NCBI RefSeq assembly: GCF_900129465.1
Contig: NZ_FSRA01000002.1
Span: 682,001-746,000, forward strand
From: Chitinophaga niabensis
GTDB taxonomy: Bacteria > Bacteroidota > Bacteroidia > Chitinophagales > Chitinophagaceae
Reading direction: 5' to 3'
DNA length: 64,000 nt
Shown here: positions 35,961 through 45,379 of the stretch, one piece after another
Layout: the number at the start of each line of letters is the position of its first letter
Position numbering within the stretch: position 1 is the first letter of the stretch
Notes under the pieces: model-generated
Told to the model about the DNA's origin: nothing
Database searches by the model: none
What the model saw: the letters and a program-made list of their open reading frames with translations, nothing else
Program-made: the position numbers and the translations under genes

Positions 35961-38900
35961 TTAAAATGAAACCTTCAGGTTAAAGCCAAAGTTCCTTAAG
36001 GATGGCTGAGCTGTAAAGTCAAGGCCTTGTTCGTTAGATGCACCACCTGAGTTCACTTCCGGATCTACGTATTTGTTAGATTTCGGTGTCCAGAGGAACA
36101 GGTTGTTTCCGAAGAGACCGATGGATACATCTCCAAAAGGACCTTTGTTCAGCAGTGATTTTGGCAAACGATAAGAAAGGCTTGCTTCTCTCAATTTAAC
36201 GTACGAAGCGTCTACAATATGTTGACCAGAAGGGATCAGATCTGTCCAGTAGTCGATCATGCCATAATTTACTGTGTTGGTTTTATATTTACCGGAACCA
36301 ACTGGATCTTCAATAACAGAGTTCGGGAATGGATGATCAAGGCGATGGCCTTCAGCAGTTTCTGCGGAAGCACCAAAGAAAGCCAGGTCATCTTTTACTT
36401 TAGAGAAGAATACGCCACCTTGTTTTGTATCGAACAATGCGCTGAAGCTCCAGTTCTTGTAACTGATGTTAGTTCCAAGGGAAGCCTGGTAGTCAGGATT
36501 GTAAGAGCCCAGGTACTGTGGTAAAGTAGTGAGCAAAGGCAAACCGGTGTCTTCATCAACTATTACCTGGCCACCTGGTGTTGTTTGCAGCGTTTGTGCA
36601 TAGAATGTACCGTAAGGTTTTCCTACAGCAGCAACGATGCTCATACCACCAAATCCTCCGATCACAACCTGGTTAACACCTGGAAGCAATTCTTTTACTT
36701 CACTTCTGTTGCGGGTATATGTACCGAAGAGTTCAACAGTAAGGCCATAAGATGTTCTTATTGGCGTTCCGCGTAAACCTAACTCAATACCTTTATTCTG
36801 AATAGAACCAGCGTTGATGCTTTTGAAGGAGAAACCTGTTACTACAGGGATCGGGATATTGAGGATCTGGTTCTTTGATCTGTTCTCGTAGTAAGAGAAG
36901 TCAACAGTTAACCTGTTATCAAAGAAGCCAAGTTCAGTACCTACTTCAAATGCCGTAGTGATCTCTGGTTTCAGATTAGGGTTACCGATGTTGTTAGACT
37001 GCATTAACCCTGGTATACCATTGAAAGGGAAAAGGGTTACTCCAAAACCACCGGTATTGATGCTGGTACGCTCATAATAAGTGTTCAACTGATAAGGAGG
37101 AGCATCGTTACCTACCTGTGCCCAGCTGGCGCGGATCTTACCATAATCCAGGACCTGTGCAATTTTGGAATCCTTCATCAGTTCTGTGAATACGAATGAA
37201 CCATTCACACTTGGATAGAAGAAGGAGTTGTTGCCTTTAGGCAAAGTAGAAGACCAGTCGTTACGTGCAGTAGCACCTAAGAACAACATGCTCTTATAAG
37301 CGAGGTTCAGGTCAGCATACACACCAACGAGGCGGCGGATATTGTAATCGTTCACTGCCTGAACAGGACCATTACTGTTACCCAGGTTATACCATCCTGG
37401 AACTACCAGGCCACCTGATGTGTTGGTTTGTACTTCTGATATAGAGAACTGACGCTGACGGATGTTATTACCCACCATCAGACTTGCCTTGAAATCTTTA
37501 CTGAAGTCTTTCCTGGCAGTGATCATGAGGTCGTGTGTGATCTCATTCAGGGTGTAGTTATCTTCTTCGTACTTACCGTTATTGGTTTTAATGTTCTGTG
37601 CTAAAGTGTATTCACCGGAAGTAAGGTCAGCAGGTTCAAACCTAAACTTAGGATATTTGAACTTACGACGGTCAGAATAAATATCAGCACCCAATCTTTC
37701 CACTACATCCAACCATGGCGTTGGTTTGTAAGTGATAGCGAAGTTACCGTTCATACGGTCAACATTCTGCAGGTTCCTGTATTCCCTTAATACCCAGTAA
37801 GGATTATCTGTATAAGCGCCATAGTAACCATATGTTGGGTTACCTGCTGCGTTTGTGGTATTACCATAACTGGCGTATGGATTATCGAGGTTTTTCAGTG
37901 AGCTCAGCGGAATATCACGGGGAGTTCCGAGTACATTGGCATAAACAGAACCGGGACCTTGTCCACCCTGCACCATGTCTCCATTGATCTTGGTGTAGTT
38001 AACGTTCACACTGGTAGAGAACTTGTTGTTCAGTTCGGCGGTACCGTTAAAGCGGATACCATATTTGTTGAACTTGTCGTAGTTACCAGGCATTACTCCA
38101 TCTGAGTTCAATGCGTTCAGTGACAGGAAGTAGGTAGTTTTATCACCGGAACCGGACAGGGAAAGGTTGTTATTCATTGCCTTACCTGTTTCGAAGAAAT
38201 CCTTCACGTTATCAGGGATAGCAGAGTAAGGTTTTGATTGCCTTACGCCATTGATCTCCTGGCCCCATTCCTGGCTCTTGCCATCAAATGGTTTACCCCA
38301 GCTCCAGTTTTCTTTTGGATCGTTGTGATAACCATCGGGATAACCAGCCTGAGGATAACCTTGTCCGAATTCATTTTGGAAGTCAGGCAGTTTCAGGATC
38401 CTGGAGAAAGTGGTGGCATTGTTGAAAGTGATCTGTTGTTTAGCACCTTTTTTACCGCTTTTGGTAGTGATGATCAAGGCACCGTTAGAAGCGCGGGAAC
38501 CATAGAGTGCCGCAGCAGCAGGACCTTTCAGGATAGAGATAGATTCAATATCGTCCGGGTTGATATCATTTCCCCTGTTACCGAAGTCAACAGAAGAACG
38601 GCTGTCCTGTGCCAGGGTAGCAGAAGCGCCACCACCCATGATGTTGGTATTGTCGATGGGCACACCATCTACTACCATCAGGGCCTGGTTGTTACCAGAA
38701 ATAGAGGAACCACCACGTAATACGATGCGGGAAGAACTACCCGGTGCAGAAGCTGTACTGGAGATATTTACACCGGCAACTTTACCGGCCAGGCCATTCA
38801 AAGCACTGGTGCTTTGGCCTTTAGTAAGTTCATCGCTCTTTACAGTAGGTGCTGCATAACCCAGCGAACGTTTATCCCTGCGGATAGCGTTTGCGGTAAC

Positions 38901-39218
38901 AACAGTTTCAGTCAGTGTTCTAACATCCTGACTTAATACAACGTCCACTTGTGTGCCGTTGATCTTTGCTTCGACATCTTTCATGCCGATAAACTTAACT
39001 ACAAGCGCAGTTACGCCGTCTGGTACGTTCAGGGAATAAACGCCATCAGCATTTGTGACAGTTCCAACATTTGTTCCTTTAGCTAAAATAGTAGCGCCGA
39101 TAATGGGCGTACCGTCCTCAGCAGCCGTAACCTTTCCTTTGATGGTTCGACTCTGCGCCAAGACCTGTCCTGATAGGGATATCAGGATCAGGAAAAGTGC
39201 GGTTAGACCTTTCCTCAT
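35961..39218 (-). CDS. SusC/RagA-family TonB-dependent receptor (pair C)
   Basis: 1085 residues from the second ATG (MRKGLTALFLILISLSG), which gives a clean signal peptide; another ATG lies two codons upstream. A carboxypeptidase-regulatory-like domain (SRTIKGKVTAAEDGTPIIGA) is followed by ETVVTANAIRRDKRSLGYA in the TonB-box region, a plug with LRGGSSISGNNQALMVVDGV, and a barrel ending FNLKVSF. First in the transcription order of the three pairs, with an exact promoter octamer upstream. Confidence 0.95.
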   Translation of the reverse strand: MRKGLTALFLILISLSGQVLAQSRTIKGKVTAAEDGTPIIGATILAKGTNVGTVTNADGVYSLNVPDGVTALVVKFIGMKDVEAKINGTQVDVVLSQDVRTLTETVVTANAIRRDKRSLGYAAPTVKSDELTKGQSTSALNGLAGKVAGVNISSTASAPGSSSRIVLRGGSSISGNNQALMVVDGVPIDNTNIMGGGASATLAQDSRSSVDFGNRGNDINPDDIESISILKGPAAAALYGSRASNGALIITTKSGKKGAKQQITFNNATTFSRILKLPDFQNEFGQGYPQAGYPDGYHNDPKENWSWGKPFDGKSQEWGQEINGVRQSKPYSAIPDNVKDFFETGKAMNNNLSLSGSGDKTTYFLSLNALNSDGVMPGNYDKFNKYGIRFNGTAELNNKFSTSVNVNYTKINGDMVQGGQGPGSVYANVLGTPRDIPLSSLKNLDNPYASYGNTTNAAGNPTYGYYGAYTDNPYWVLREYRNLQNVDRMNGNFAITYKPTPWLDVVERLGADIYSDRRKFKYPKFRFEPADLTSGEYTLAQNIKTNNGKYEEDNYTLNEITHDLMITARKDFSKDFKASLMVGNNIRQRQFSISEVQTNTSGGLVVPGWYNLGNSNGPVQAVNDYNIRRLVGVYADLNLAYKSMLFLGATARNDWSSTLPKGNNSFFYPSVNGSFVFTELMKDSKIAQVLDYGKIRASWAQVGNDAPPYQLNTYYERTSINTGGFGVTLFPFNGIPGLMQSNNIGNPNLKPEITTAFEVGTELGFFDNRLTVDFSYYENRSKNQILNIPIPVVTGFSFKSINAGSIQNKGIELGLRGTPIRTSYGLTVELFGTYTRNRSEVKELLPGVNQVVIGGFGGMSIVAAVGKPYGTFYAQTLQTTPGGQVIVDEDTGLPLLTTLPQYLGSYNPDYQASLGTNISYKNWSFSALFDTKQGGVFFSKVKDDLAFFGASAETAEGHRLDHPFPNSVIEDPVGSGKYKTNTVNYGMIDYWTDLIPSGQHIVDASYVKLREASLSYRLPKSLLNKGPFGDVSIGLFGNNLFLWTPKSNKYVDPEVNSGGASNEQGLDFTAQPSLRNFGFNLKVSF

Positions 39219-39254
39219 AAGCATAATTTAGTTGTTTAACGAAATTTTAACACT

Positions 39255-39262
39255 CAAATATA
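39255..39262 (-). promoter_or_regulatory. -7 element for SusC pair C
   Basis: Exact TATATTTG on the minus strand, 36 bases before the ATG at 39218. Confidence 0.6.
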
Positions 39263-39721
39263 AATTACTTAACGGTTTTTTAACGCAATGAGTTTGTAAT
39301 TTTTTTGGAGGAGCCATAGATTTTTTTTTAAGTAATGAATAAATACTAGATAAGTTCTTTATATGGAAGGAGTGCCTGCTTCCAAAGCCGGGGAGGCTTT
39401 AGGGGGTTCTTAAAAAAGAAAAAGCAGGCGACAAGATTATCACCCGCTTATCATCAACCAAAATCTAAATCGAGATTCTTTATGATATTTTCATTGCCGG
39501 ACCAAGGTTCGGCTATATGTCTTCTATTGGCTGTAATGGCTAACAGCAAAGGGTCTACGAACATGTACAATTGGGTTACACGGCCGCAGGATGATATAGC
39601 ATTATTTGGCCATATCAGGTGAAATGATAATGTCTTTTTCATAAGCGGTGAGATCTTGGTTACTCCAATCTAAGTTTTCAGGATTGAAAAACCATCACTG
39701 CTTATTCAGGAAATTACCCGG
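39263..39721. other. Gene-poor gap beside the transposase-like gene
   Basis: About 460 bases, AT-rich, between SusC pair C and the transposase-like gene. On the minus strand it shows protein-like fragments in two frames (39602-39692 and 39454-39642) that could be remnants of a decayed gene. I see no terminal inverted repeats and no terminator of note. Confidence 0.4.
39454..39642 (-). pseudogene. Possible gene remnant or 62-aa hypothetical frame
   Basis: A 62-codon frame ending in a protein-like tail (NENIIKNLDLDFG). A second frame just upstream (39602-39692) reads NLDWSNQDLTAYEKDIIISP and also ends in a stop. Neither has a promoter-like octamer at a fitting distance or a family I recognise. 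A broken gene left by past rearrangement is one reading; chance is the other. Confidence 0.2.
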
Positions 39722-40423
39722 TCACGATAAGTTCAAAGGGAATGTTTTCAAGAGATTCATCAGAACATTGTACAGGTCATCATTCCGGTAGTTGTAGCGG
39801 AATTCGCATTCTTTGAGGTGCAGATAAGCTGTGTTGCGGTTCAGGCCCTTGAATTTGGCCAACCGGTGTTTGGTGAGCCCCCAGAATCCATCTACGTCAT
39901 CCAGCAATGCCTTACCGGCATCCGCATCATGATGCCCGTTCCCCAGATGGTACAAGCGGTACTGCCCAAGGTCCACTACTCCCTGAAAGCGACGGATACG
40001 TTCCGTACTGCCTACGGTTTCCAACACACTGCGCCCACGCGCAATGGCCTGGATCATAGACCTGCTTACATCGGGAAGGATCTCGGTGAATACTTTGTTG
40101 TCCTGCTTGTAGATTCCAAAGATGACGGGCTTGATAATACGGTCCACGTCTGCCTTAACAGCAATGGCCGTTTCATGAGCGTCTGTGTGAGAGTGGCTCC
40201 TCTGCAGCCATGTAGCTGCATTGGGTGTAGATTCAGGTTGCAGCGACTCGCAATATTTTACGATCTGCAATCTTATCTTCTTCAGGTAACTGTTGATAGT
40301 TACTCTGCTAACCCCGCTGATATTTGCAATCTGCGTGGCGGTCAAGTCTTCGGAGAATAACTTAAGTATCTCCTTAAACTTGCGCTCGGACAAATGAGCG
40401 CCTTTTAGGAACTTATTTTTCAT
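39722..40423 (-). CDS. IS1595-like transposase homologue, probably inactive
   Basis: 233 residues. The N-terminal helix-turn-helix (LTATQIANISGVSRVTINSY) and the conserved C-terminal FWGLTKHRLAKFKGLN and LHLKECEFRYNYR identify an IS1595/IS1016-type transposase. The acidic catalytic residues expected in this family are not visible: the DESYFG motif and Gly/Arg-rich linker are replaced by QPESTPNAATW and neighbours, the YTDG region reads LETVGSTER, and the glutamate of GIENFW is aspartate (VDGFW). The frame is intact without stops. No flanking terminal repeats seen. Either a dead element or a domesticated DNA-binding protein. Confidence 0.75.
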   Translation of the reverse strand: MKNKFLKGAHLSERKFKEILKLFSEDLTATQIANISGVSRVTINSYLKKIRLQIVKYCESLQPESTPNAATWLQRSHSHTDAHETAIAVKADVDRIIKPVIFGIYKQDNKVFTEILPDVSRSMIQAIARGRSVLETVGSTERIRRFQGVVDLGQYRLYHLGNGHHDADAGKALLDDVDGFWGLTKHRLAKFKGLNRNTAYLHLKECEFRYNYRNDDLYNVLMNLLKTFPLNLS

Positions 40424-40427
40424 GGAC

Positions 40428-40459
40428 TAAGAGGTTAGAATGGCATTATAAACCTCTTA
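40428..40459. promoter_or_regulatory. Inverted repeat before the transposase-like gene
   Basis: TAAGAGGTT (40428-40436) and AACCTCTTA (40451-40459), perfect 9-bp arms with a 14-base spacer, ending 4 bases before the start codon. The spacer side contains TATAAT on the minus strand. This fits an operator over a promoter, possibly for autoregulation, or a terminal-repeat relic. Confidence 0.4.
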
Positions 40460-40548
40460 CTTTTTCTTCTGTATATATAATGCTTTATTATAAACGGCGA
40501 TTAGCAGATGATGAACGTACCCCACTAGATTATTTTAGGAGAGGGATC

Positions 40549-40577
40549 AAAAAAAATCCGTGGCATTGAGCCACGGA
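40549..40577 (-). terminator. Terminator of the MMPL exporter gene
   Basis: 8-bp stem (TCCGTGGC / GCCACGGA), 5-nt loop, followed on the minus strand by eight Ts. Confidence 0.8.
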
Positions 40578-40666
40578 CTAAGGTTTTATGGGGAACACAT
40601 CCAAAAAAATTATCATGCCCCTTTTATATTAATTTGTTTGAACGGTAAAATTGCAGGATGAACGTT

Positions 40667-43069
40667 CTAGTCATTTTTCTCATCCAGGCCTATCTGACCC
40701 AGCTCAAGATCAGGCTCTTCGTCCAGCGGCGTCCAATCCTTCTTCTTTGCCCTCTTTTGAAGGGCCTTTTCCATCCATAACAGCATGGCCGGCAGAATGG
40801 TGAGGTTGGTGATCATGGCCATTACCAGGGTCAGGGAGGTTAACCAGCCCAGCGCTTTTGTTCCCTGGAATTCAGAGAAGGCAAAGATCATAAACCCGGC
40901 AAAAAGGATCAGCGAAGTATAGATGATGCTCAGCCCGGTTTCATTAATTGTCTGCCTAACGGTAGCGGATATATCCAGGTTATTCTGTGGCAATTCCTGT
41001 TTGAAATTCACGAGGAAACGGATAGTAACGTCTATGGCTATACCCAAAGCAATACTGAACACCAATACGGTAGATGGTTTAATGGCAATGCCCATCCAGC
41101 CCATCACTCCGGCTGTAACAACCAGTGGTATGATGTTAGGGATCAATGAGATCAGCAACATCCTCCAGGAACGGAAGAGGTATAACATACAGAAGATGAT
41201 CAGCACAAATGCCAGCAGGATACTTTCCATCAAACCGTTGATAATGAAACGGCTTCCTTCGAGGAAGATGATGCTGGTACCGGTGAAGGTCACTTTATAC
41301 TGTGCCGTATCAAAGATGGCATTTACCTGCGGGCGTAACGAATCTATCAGCCTTGGCAATTCCACGGAGCCGATATCAGCCATGTTCACACTTACACGCG
41401 CTACCTGGCGGGTACTATCCATAAAGGAAGAAACCAGTTTGGTGAAGGTGGAAGCCTCTCCGGATGCACCTTTCATCCGCAGATAGGGAGCCAGGAAGCC
41501 AATATCAAACTGGTTTGGCACAGCATAGTTCAAACTATCCCCTCCATAATAAGCCTGTTTCGCAAACTTGATACCTTCTGCCACAGAAAGCGGACGGGCA
41601 CATACCGGTTGCTCTGCTATTAACTTACTTACTTCATCGAGCTTACTGAGGGTTTGCAGGTTTACTACCCCGTTCTTCTTTTTGGTATCTACCACTATTT
41701 CCAGCGGCATCACTCCTTTGAAATTCTTCTCAAAGAACTTCAGGTCTGTATAGAGCTTATCTGATTTCGGAATGTCGTCTACAATAAACCCTACAGACTT
41801 CAGGCGCATCATACCCAGGATAGCAGCCCCTACCATTAATATGGTTACCAGGTATACCATGGGCCGGTATTTGAACACCAATGTATTGAGCAGGTCCAGC
41901 ACGGAACAGAACATCTTGTTTTCCAGGTAGCTGGTATGTTTTGTTTTGGGTGGCGGCAGATAGCTCAGCACAGAGGGCAGGAAGATAAAGGAGATCAGGA
42001 AGATGAGCATGATGTTCACACCAGCTACTACCCCGAAATGTTTGAGGATAGCACTATTGGTGAAATAGAACACACCAAAACCAATAGCCGCCGTGAGATT
42101 GGTGAAGAGGGTAACGATACCCATCTTTTGTACCATGCGCACCAGAGCCTTTGATTTGTTGCCATGCAAGGCATATTCCGTATGATATTTATTAAGGAAG
42201 TATACACAGTTGGGGATCCCGATCACCACAATCAGGGGAGGGATCAGCCCCGTAAGCAAGGTGATCTTGTATCCGCAAAGCACAATCGTGGCCACAGACC
42301 AGATCACACCAATGGCCACTACGATCATACTCATCAGTACGGCACTGAAGGAACGGAAGAAAACGAGCAGGATCAAAGCAGTGAGTACAAAGGAGATCTT
42401 CAGGAACATCTTCAACTCATCGGCTACCTTGGTGGCCATGATGGTACGGATCATCGGAAGACCGCTCAGCTTTACATCCAGATTATGCTTTTTACCAAAA
42501 GCTTCGGCTGTTTTAGTAATGGCCTCTACTACTTCTATCCTTTTTGCGGAATTGAGGATACCTTTATTAATATGTACGGCCATCAGGTAAGAATGGCTGC
42601 TGGCACTGTATAAAAGTCCTTTATAGAAAGGGAGGGAATGAAAGATTGCAGCAAGACTATCCAATGTGGCCTGATCCTGTGGTACAGGCTGGAAGAGTGT
42701 TACGGCTTTGAGCTTGCGGGTACTGTCGTCCTTTACAAGATTTATAGCAACGGGGATGCTGAGGGTATTTTCCACCGCAGGGATCTTCCGCAGGTCGTCA
42801 TTCAGCTTCACGTATTCTTTAAAGAATTCCAGCTGAAAGAGGCTGTCGGTTTCAATGCCCACTACCATCATATTGCCATCCTCGCCAAACTTGCTTTTAA
42901 AGTCCTGGTACTCAAGGAATTTAACATTGTCGCGGGGAATTGCGCCTGTAAATTCGTAGGACAATTCTACCTTGCTGGCGTAATATGCCATGATGCCTGT
43001 GCCTGCAAATAACAAAGCCAGTAGCCATAAACGGTATTTCAGTACAAATCCTGCCAGCCGCTGCCACAT
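40667..43069 (-). CDS. MMPL/RND-family membrane exporter
   Basis: 800 residues. Twelve membrane helices in two sets of six, with two large periplasmic loops (about 45-210 and 420-600). The first hydrophobic block follows MWQRLAGFVLKYRLWLLALL and motif regions resemble the hopanoid/lipid MMPL transporters (GIPNCVYFLNKYH, ALGIAIDVTIRFLVNF). Proton-driven export of lipids or other envelope compounds is likely; the substrate is unknown. The ATG at 43069 is used because a perfect promoter octamer (43096-43103) overlaps the longer start. Confidence 0.9.
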   Translation of the reverse strand: MWQRLAGFVLKYRLWLLALLFAGTGIMAYYASKVELSYEFTGAIPRDNVKFLEYQDFKSKFGEDGNMMVVGIETDSLFQLEFFKEYVKLNDDLRKIPAVENTLSIPVAINLVKDDSTRKLKAVTLFQPVPQDQATLDSLAAIFHSLPFYKGLLYSASSHSYLMAVHINKGILNSAKRIEVVEAITKTAEAFGKKHNLDVKLSGLPMIRTIMATKVADELKMFLKISFVLTALILLVFFRSFSAVLMSMIVVAIGVIWSVATIVLCGYKITLLTGLIPPLIVVIGIPNCVYFLNKYHTEYALHGNKSKALVRMVQKMGIVTLFTNLTAAIGFGVFYFTNSAILKHFGVVAGVNIMLIFLISFIFLPSVLSYLPPPKTKHTSYLENKMFCSVLDLLNTLVFKYRPMVYLVTILMVGAAILGMMRLKSVGFIVDDIPKSDKLYTDLKFFEKNFKGVMPLEIVVDTKKKNGVVNLQTLSKLDEVSKLIAEQPVCARPLSVAEGIKFAKQAYYGGDSLNYAVPNQFDIGFLAPYLRMKGASGEASTFTKLVSSFMDSTRQVARVSVNMADIGSVELPRLIDSLRPQVNAIFDTAQYKVTFTGTSIIFLEGSRFIINGLMESILLAFVLIIFCMLYLFRSWRMLLISLIPNIIPLVVTAGVMGWMGIAIKPSTVLVFSIALGIAIDVTIRFLVNFKQELPQNNLDISATVRQTINETGLSIIYTSLILFAGFMIFAFSEFQGTKALGWLTSLTLVMAMITNLTILPAMLLWMEKALQKRAKKKDWTPLDEEPDLELGQIGLDEKND

Positions 43070-43095
43070 ATATATTATATGTTTTGGTAAGGTCA

Positions 43096-43103
43096 CAAAG
43101 GTA
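43096..43103 (-). promoter_or_regulatory. -7 element for the MMPL exporter gene
   Basis: Exact TACCTTTG on the minus strand, 26 bases before the ATG at 43069. Confidence 0.6.
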
Positions 43104-43177
43104 ATAATGAATTTATGAATTTTGAATTATCAATGATGAATTGAACGATTTATGCATAAAGGATTATTCGTAATTGT

Positions 43178-43185
43178 TATTTTTG
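43178..43185 (+). promoter_or_regulatory. -7 element for porZ
   Basis: Exact TATTTTTG ending 4 bases before the ATG at 43190, predicting a leaderless or nearly leaderless mRNA. Confidence 0.6.
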
Positions 43186-43189
43186 AGAT

Positions 43190-45361
43190 ATGCGTATAGG
43201 TTCCTTTTTCCTTTCGCTCCTGTTGTTTTCTTCCCTGGGAAAGGCGCAATCCGTTCCCATAGGGCAATGGCGGGAACATTTCCCTTACCGGCAGGCAGTT
43301 TCCATTGCCGCAGGAGAGGACCATGTTTATTGTGCCAGCCCTTTCAGTTTGTTCTCGGTTTCTCTGCAGGACAATGAAATCACCCGTTACAGTAAAGTGA
43401 ACGGGCTCCATGATGCGGGCATTGCCGGTATCGGGTATCATGAAAGCAGCCAGGCCCTGGTGATCGCTTATAATAACAGCAACCTGGATATCCTCCGGAA
43501 AGAGAACATCATTAATATACCAGATATCCTGCTCAGGCAAACCTCCGGGGACAAACGGATCTATCATATTGCCTGCTGGGGCAACCATGCTTACCTCTCT
43601 ACGGGCATTGGGATCATTGCCCTGAACCTGGAAAGGTATGAGATCACAGACACTTACCTGAACCTGAAAGTCACGGCGGTGGCAACAGATGACCGCTATT
43701 TTTATGCCGCTACCGCTAACGGTATCAAACGGGGATTGCTGCAGGGCAGTAATCTTGCGGACCCGCAGAACTGGATGGACCTCCCGCAACCGGGTATTGT
43801 GACCACACTGGCCAATATAGGGCAAAGGGTGATCGCGCAGGTGAAGGATACTTTATTTATATGGAACCAAACACAGTGGGACCGCTGGTATGCAGATGGA
43901 CAGGCGATCAGGGGACTTACTTCTTCCGGTAATTCTCTTTTTGTGAGCCAACCGGGGCGTGTGTTACAACTTTCCGCTGCAGGCGCAATCACCGCTACTT
44001 TTCAAAGTACAACTCCTTCAGGCGCAGTGAATGCAGGGAACAGTATATGGATAGCGGATAATGGAAAAGGACTGCTGCAATATAATAATGGTGTTTACCA
44101 AAACCTCACGCCCAATGCTCCCCCGGATATCATAAGGGGAGAAATGATCATTCATCAGAATGCGCTCTGGGCTGCGGCAGGAGCAGTTACAACCAACTGG
44201 CAGGGCACTGGCAACAAGAGCGGTGTATTTAAGTTTGAAGGGGATGAATGGCAAAGTTACCAGGCCACTGATTCTCTTGCTGATATTGTTACTGTTGCCG
44301 GCACCGCTGATGTGGTATATGCCGGCTCTTTTGGCCGCGGGCTTTGGACGGTGGGTAGTACTGCTTTACAAGATCCGCCTGTACAGGTAAGCGGCTTAGC
44401 AACCGATAAAGATGGAAATCTTTGGGTGAGTGATTATGGTGCGCAGAATAATTTACTGGTGAAAAAGAAGGACAACAGCTGGTTGCAGTTTTCCATTCCG
44501 GTTTTTCATATAGCCAGGGCAGTTAGTCAGATCCTGGTAGATGATGCTGATCAGAAATGGATTGTTTCCCCTCGCGGGAACGGGGTGTTTGTTTTTAATC
44601 ATGGCAGTAGTCTCGACAATACACTGGATGATCGCTGGAAACTTTATCAAACCGGAGCAGGCCGCGGAAATCTGCCATCAGATGAAGTGAAGTGCATTGC
44701 GAAAGACCTGCAGGGCTGGATATGGATCGGTACCACCAGGGGCGTTGGAGTTGTACAATGTGCTACGCAGGCACTTTCACCGGGAGGTTGTGAAGCGGTG
44801 CTGCCTATTGTACGGCAGGATAATTTTGCAGGTTTCCTTTTTCAGAATGAACAGGTGAACACGATTGCCGTAGACGGTGCTAACCGTAAATGGGTGGGTA
44901 CACAGAATGGTGTATGGCTGATCAGCCCCAACGGGGAGAAACTCATTCAGCATTTCAATACAGGCAATAGCCCATTATCCAGCAATATCATATACCGGAT
45001 AATTGTACATCCTGTAACCGGTGAAGTTTTCTTTGCCACTGCCACGGGACTTATTTCCTGGAGAGGTACGGCCACGGAAGGAAGTACCACCCAGGGCAAG
45101 GATGTACTGGTATTTCCGAACCCGGTACCAAGGGGTTATGAAGGGACCATTGCCATCAGGGGGCTGGTACTCAATGCTATCGTAAAGATCACAGACATTA
45201 CGGGTAAACTTGTATTCCAGACCCGTGCCCATGGCGGCCAGGCTGTTTGGAATGGGGTGGATTACACAGGTCATCGTCCGCAAAGCGGTGTTTATCTTGT
45301 TTTTGCTTCCAATGAAGACGGCCAGGAAAAATTGGTCACGAAGCTGGTATTTATCCATTGA
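43190..45361 (+). CDS. porZ: Type IX secretion system protein PorZ
   Basis: 723 residues. A signal peptide (about 1-19) is followed by PVGQWREHFPYRQA-like start (VPIGQWREHFPYRQAVSIA) typical of PorZ, beta-propeller repeats (two-component-regulator-propeller-like: DLQGWIWIGTTRGVGV, NRKWVGTQNGVWLI), and a C-terminal sorting-type domain ending LVTKLVFIH with VFPNPV and ITDITGKLV. In Porphyromonas, PorZ sits on the cell surface and helps attach lipopolysaccharide to T9SS cargo. Here the recO gene follows by 18 bases. Assignment by architecture and start sequence. Confidence 0.82.
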   Translation: MRIGSFFLSLLLFSSLGKAQSVPIGQWREHFPYRQAVSIAAGEDHVYCASPFSLFSVSLQDNEITRYSKVNGLHDAGIAGIGYHESSQALVIAYNNSNLDILRKENIINIPDILLRQTSGDKRIYHIACWGNHAYLSTGIGIIALNLERYEITDTYLNLKVTAVATDDRYFYAATANGIKRGLLQGSNLADPQNWMDLPQPGIVTTLANIGQRVIAQVKDTLFIWNQTQWDRWYADGQAIRGLTSSGNSLFVSQPGRVLQLSAAGAITATFQSTTPSGAVNAGNSIWIADNGKGLLQYNNGVYQNLTPNAPPDIIRGEMIIHQNALWAAAGAVTTNWQGTGNKSGVFKFEGDEWQSYQATDSLADIVTVAGTADVVYAGSFGRGLWTVGSTALQDPPVQVSGLATDKDGNLWVSDYGAQNNLLVKKKDNSWLQFSIPVFHIARAVSQILVDDADQKWIVSPRGNGVFVFNHGSSLDNTLDDRWKLYQTGAGRGNLPSDEVKCIAKDLQGWIWIGTTRGVGVVQCATQALSPGGCEAVLPIVRQDNFAGFLFQNEQVNTIAVDGANRKWVGTQNGVWLISPNGEKLIQHFNTGNSPLSSNIIYRIIVHPVTGEVFFATATGLISWRGTATEGSTTQGKDVLVFPNPVPRGYEGTIAIRGLVLNAIVKITDITGKLVFQTRAHGGQAVWNGVDYTGHRPQSGVYLVFASNEDGQEKLVTKLVFIH

Positions 45362-45379
45362 TGTACGACTTTTGCAGAT

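Noticed and set aside
30011-39218. CRISPR array or satellite repeats in the SusCD block
   Set aside because: The similarity between pairs is at protein level only; no regular spaced DNA repeats are present.
39722-40423. Intact insertion sequence
   Set aside because: No terminal inverted repeats or target duplications were visible on either side, and the catalytic residues are missing.
42164-42613. Plus-strand frame of 149 codons opposite the MMPL gene
   Set aside because: It is rich in His, Gln and Gly as expected for the reverse of a hydrophobic protein, and no start signal is present.
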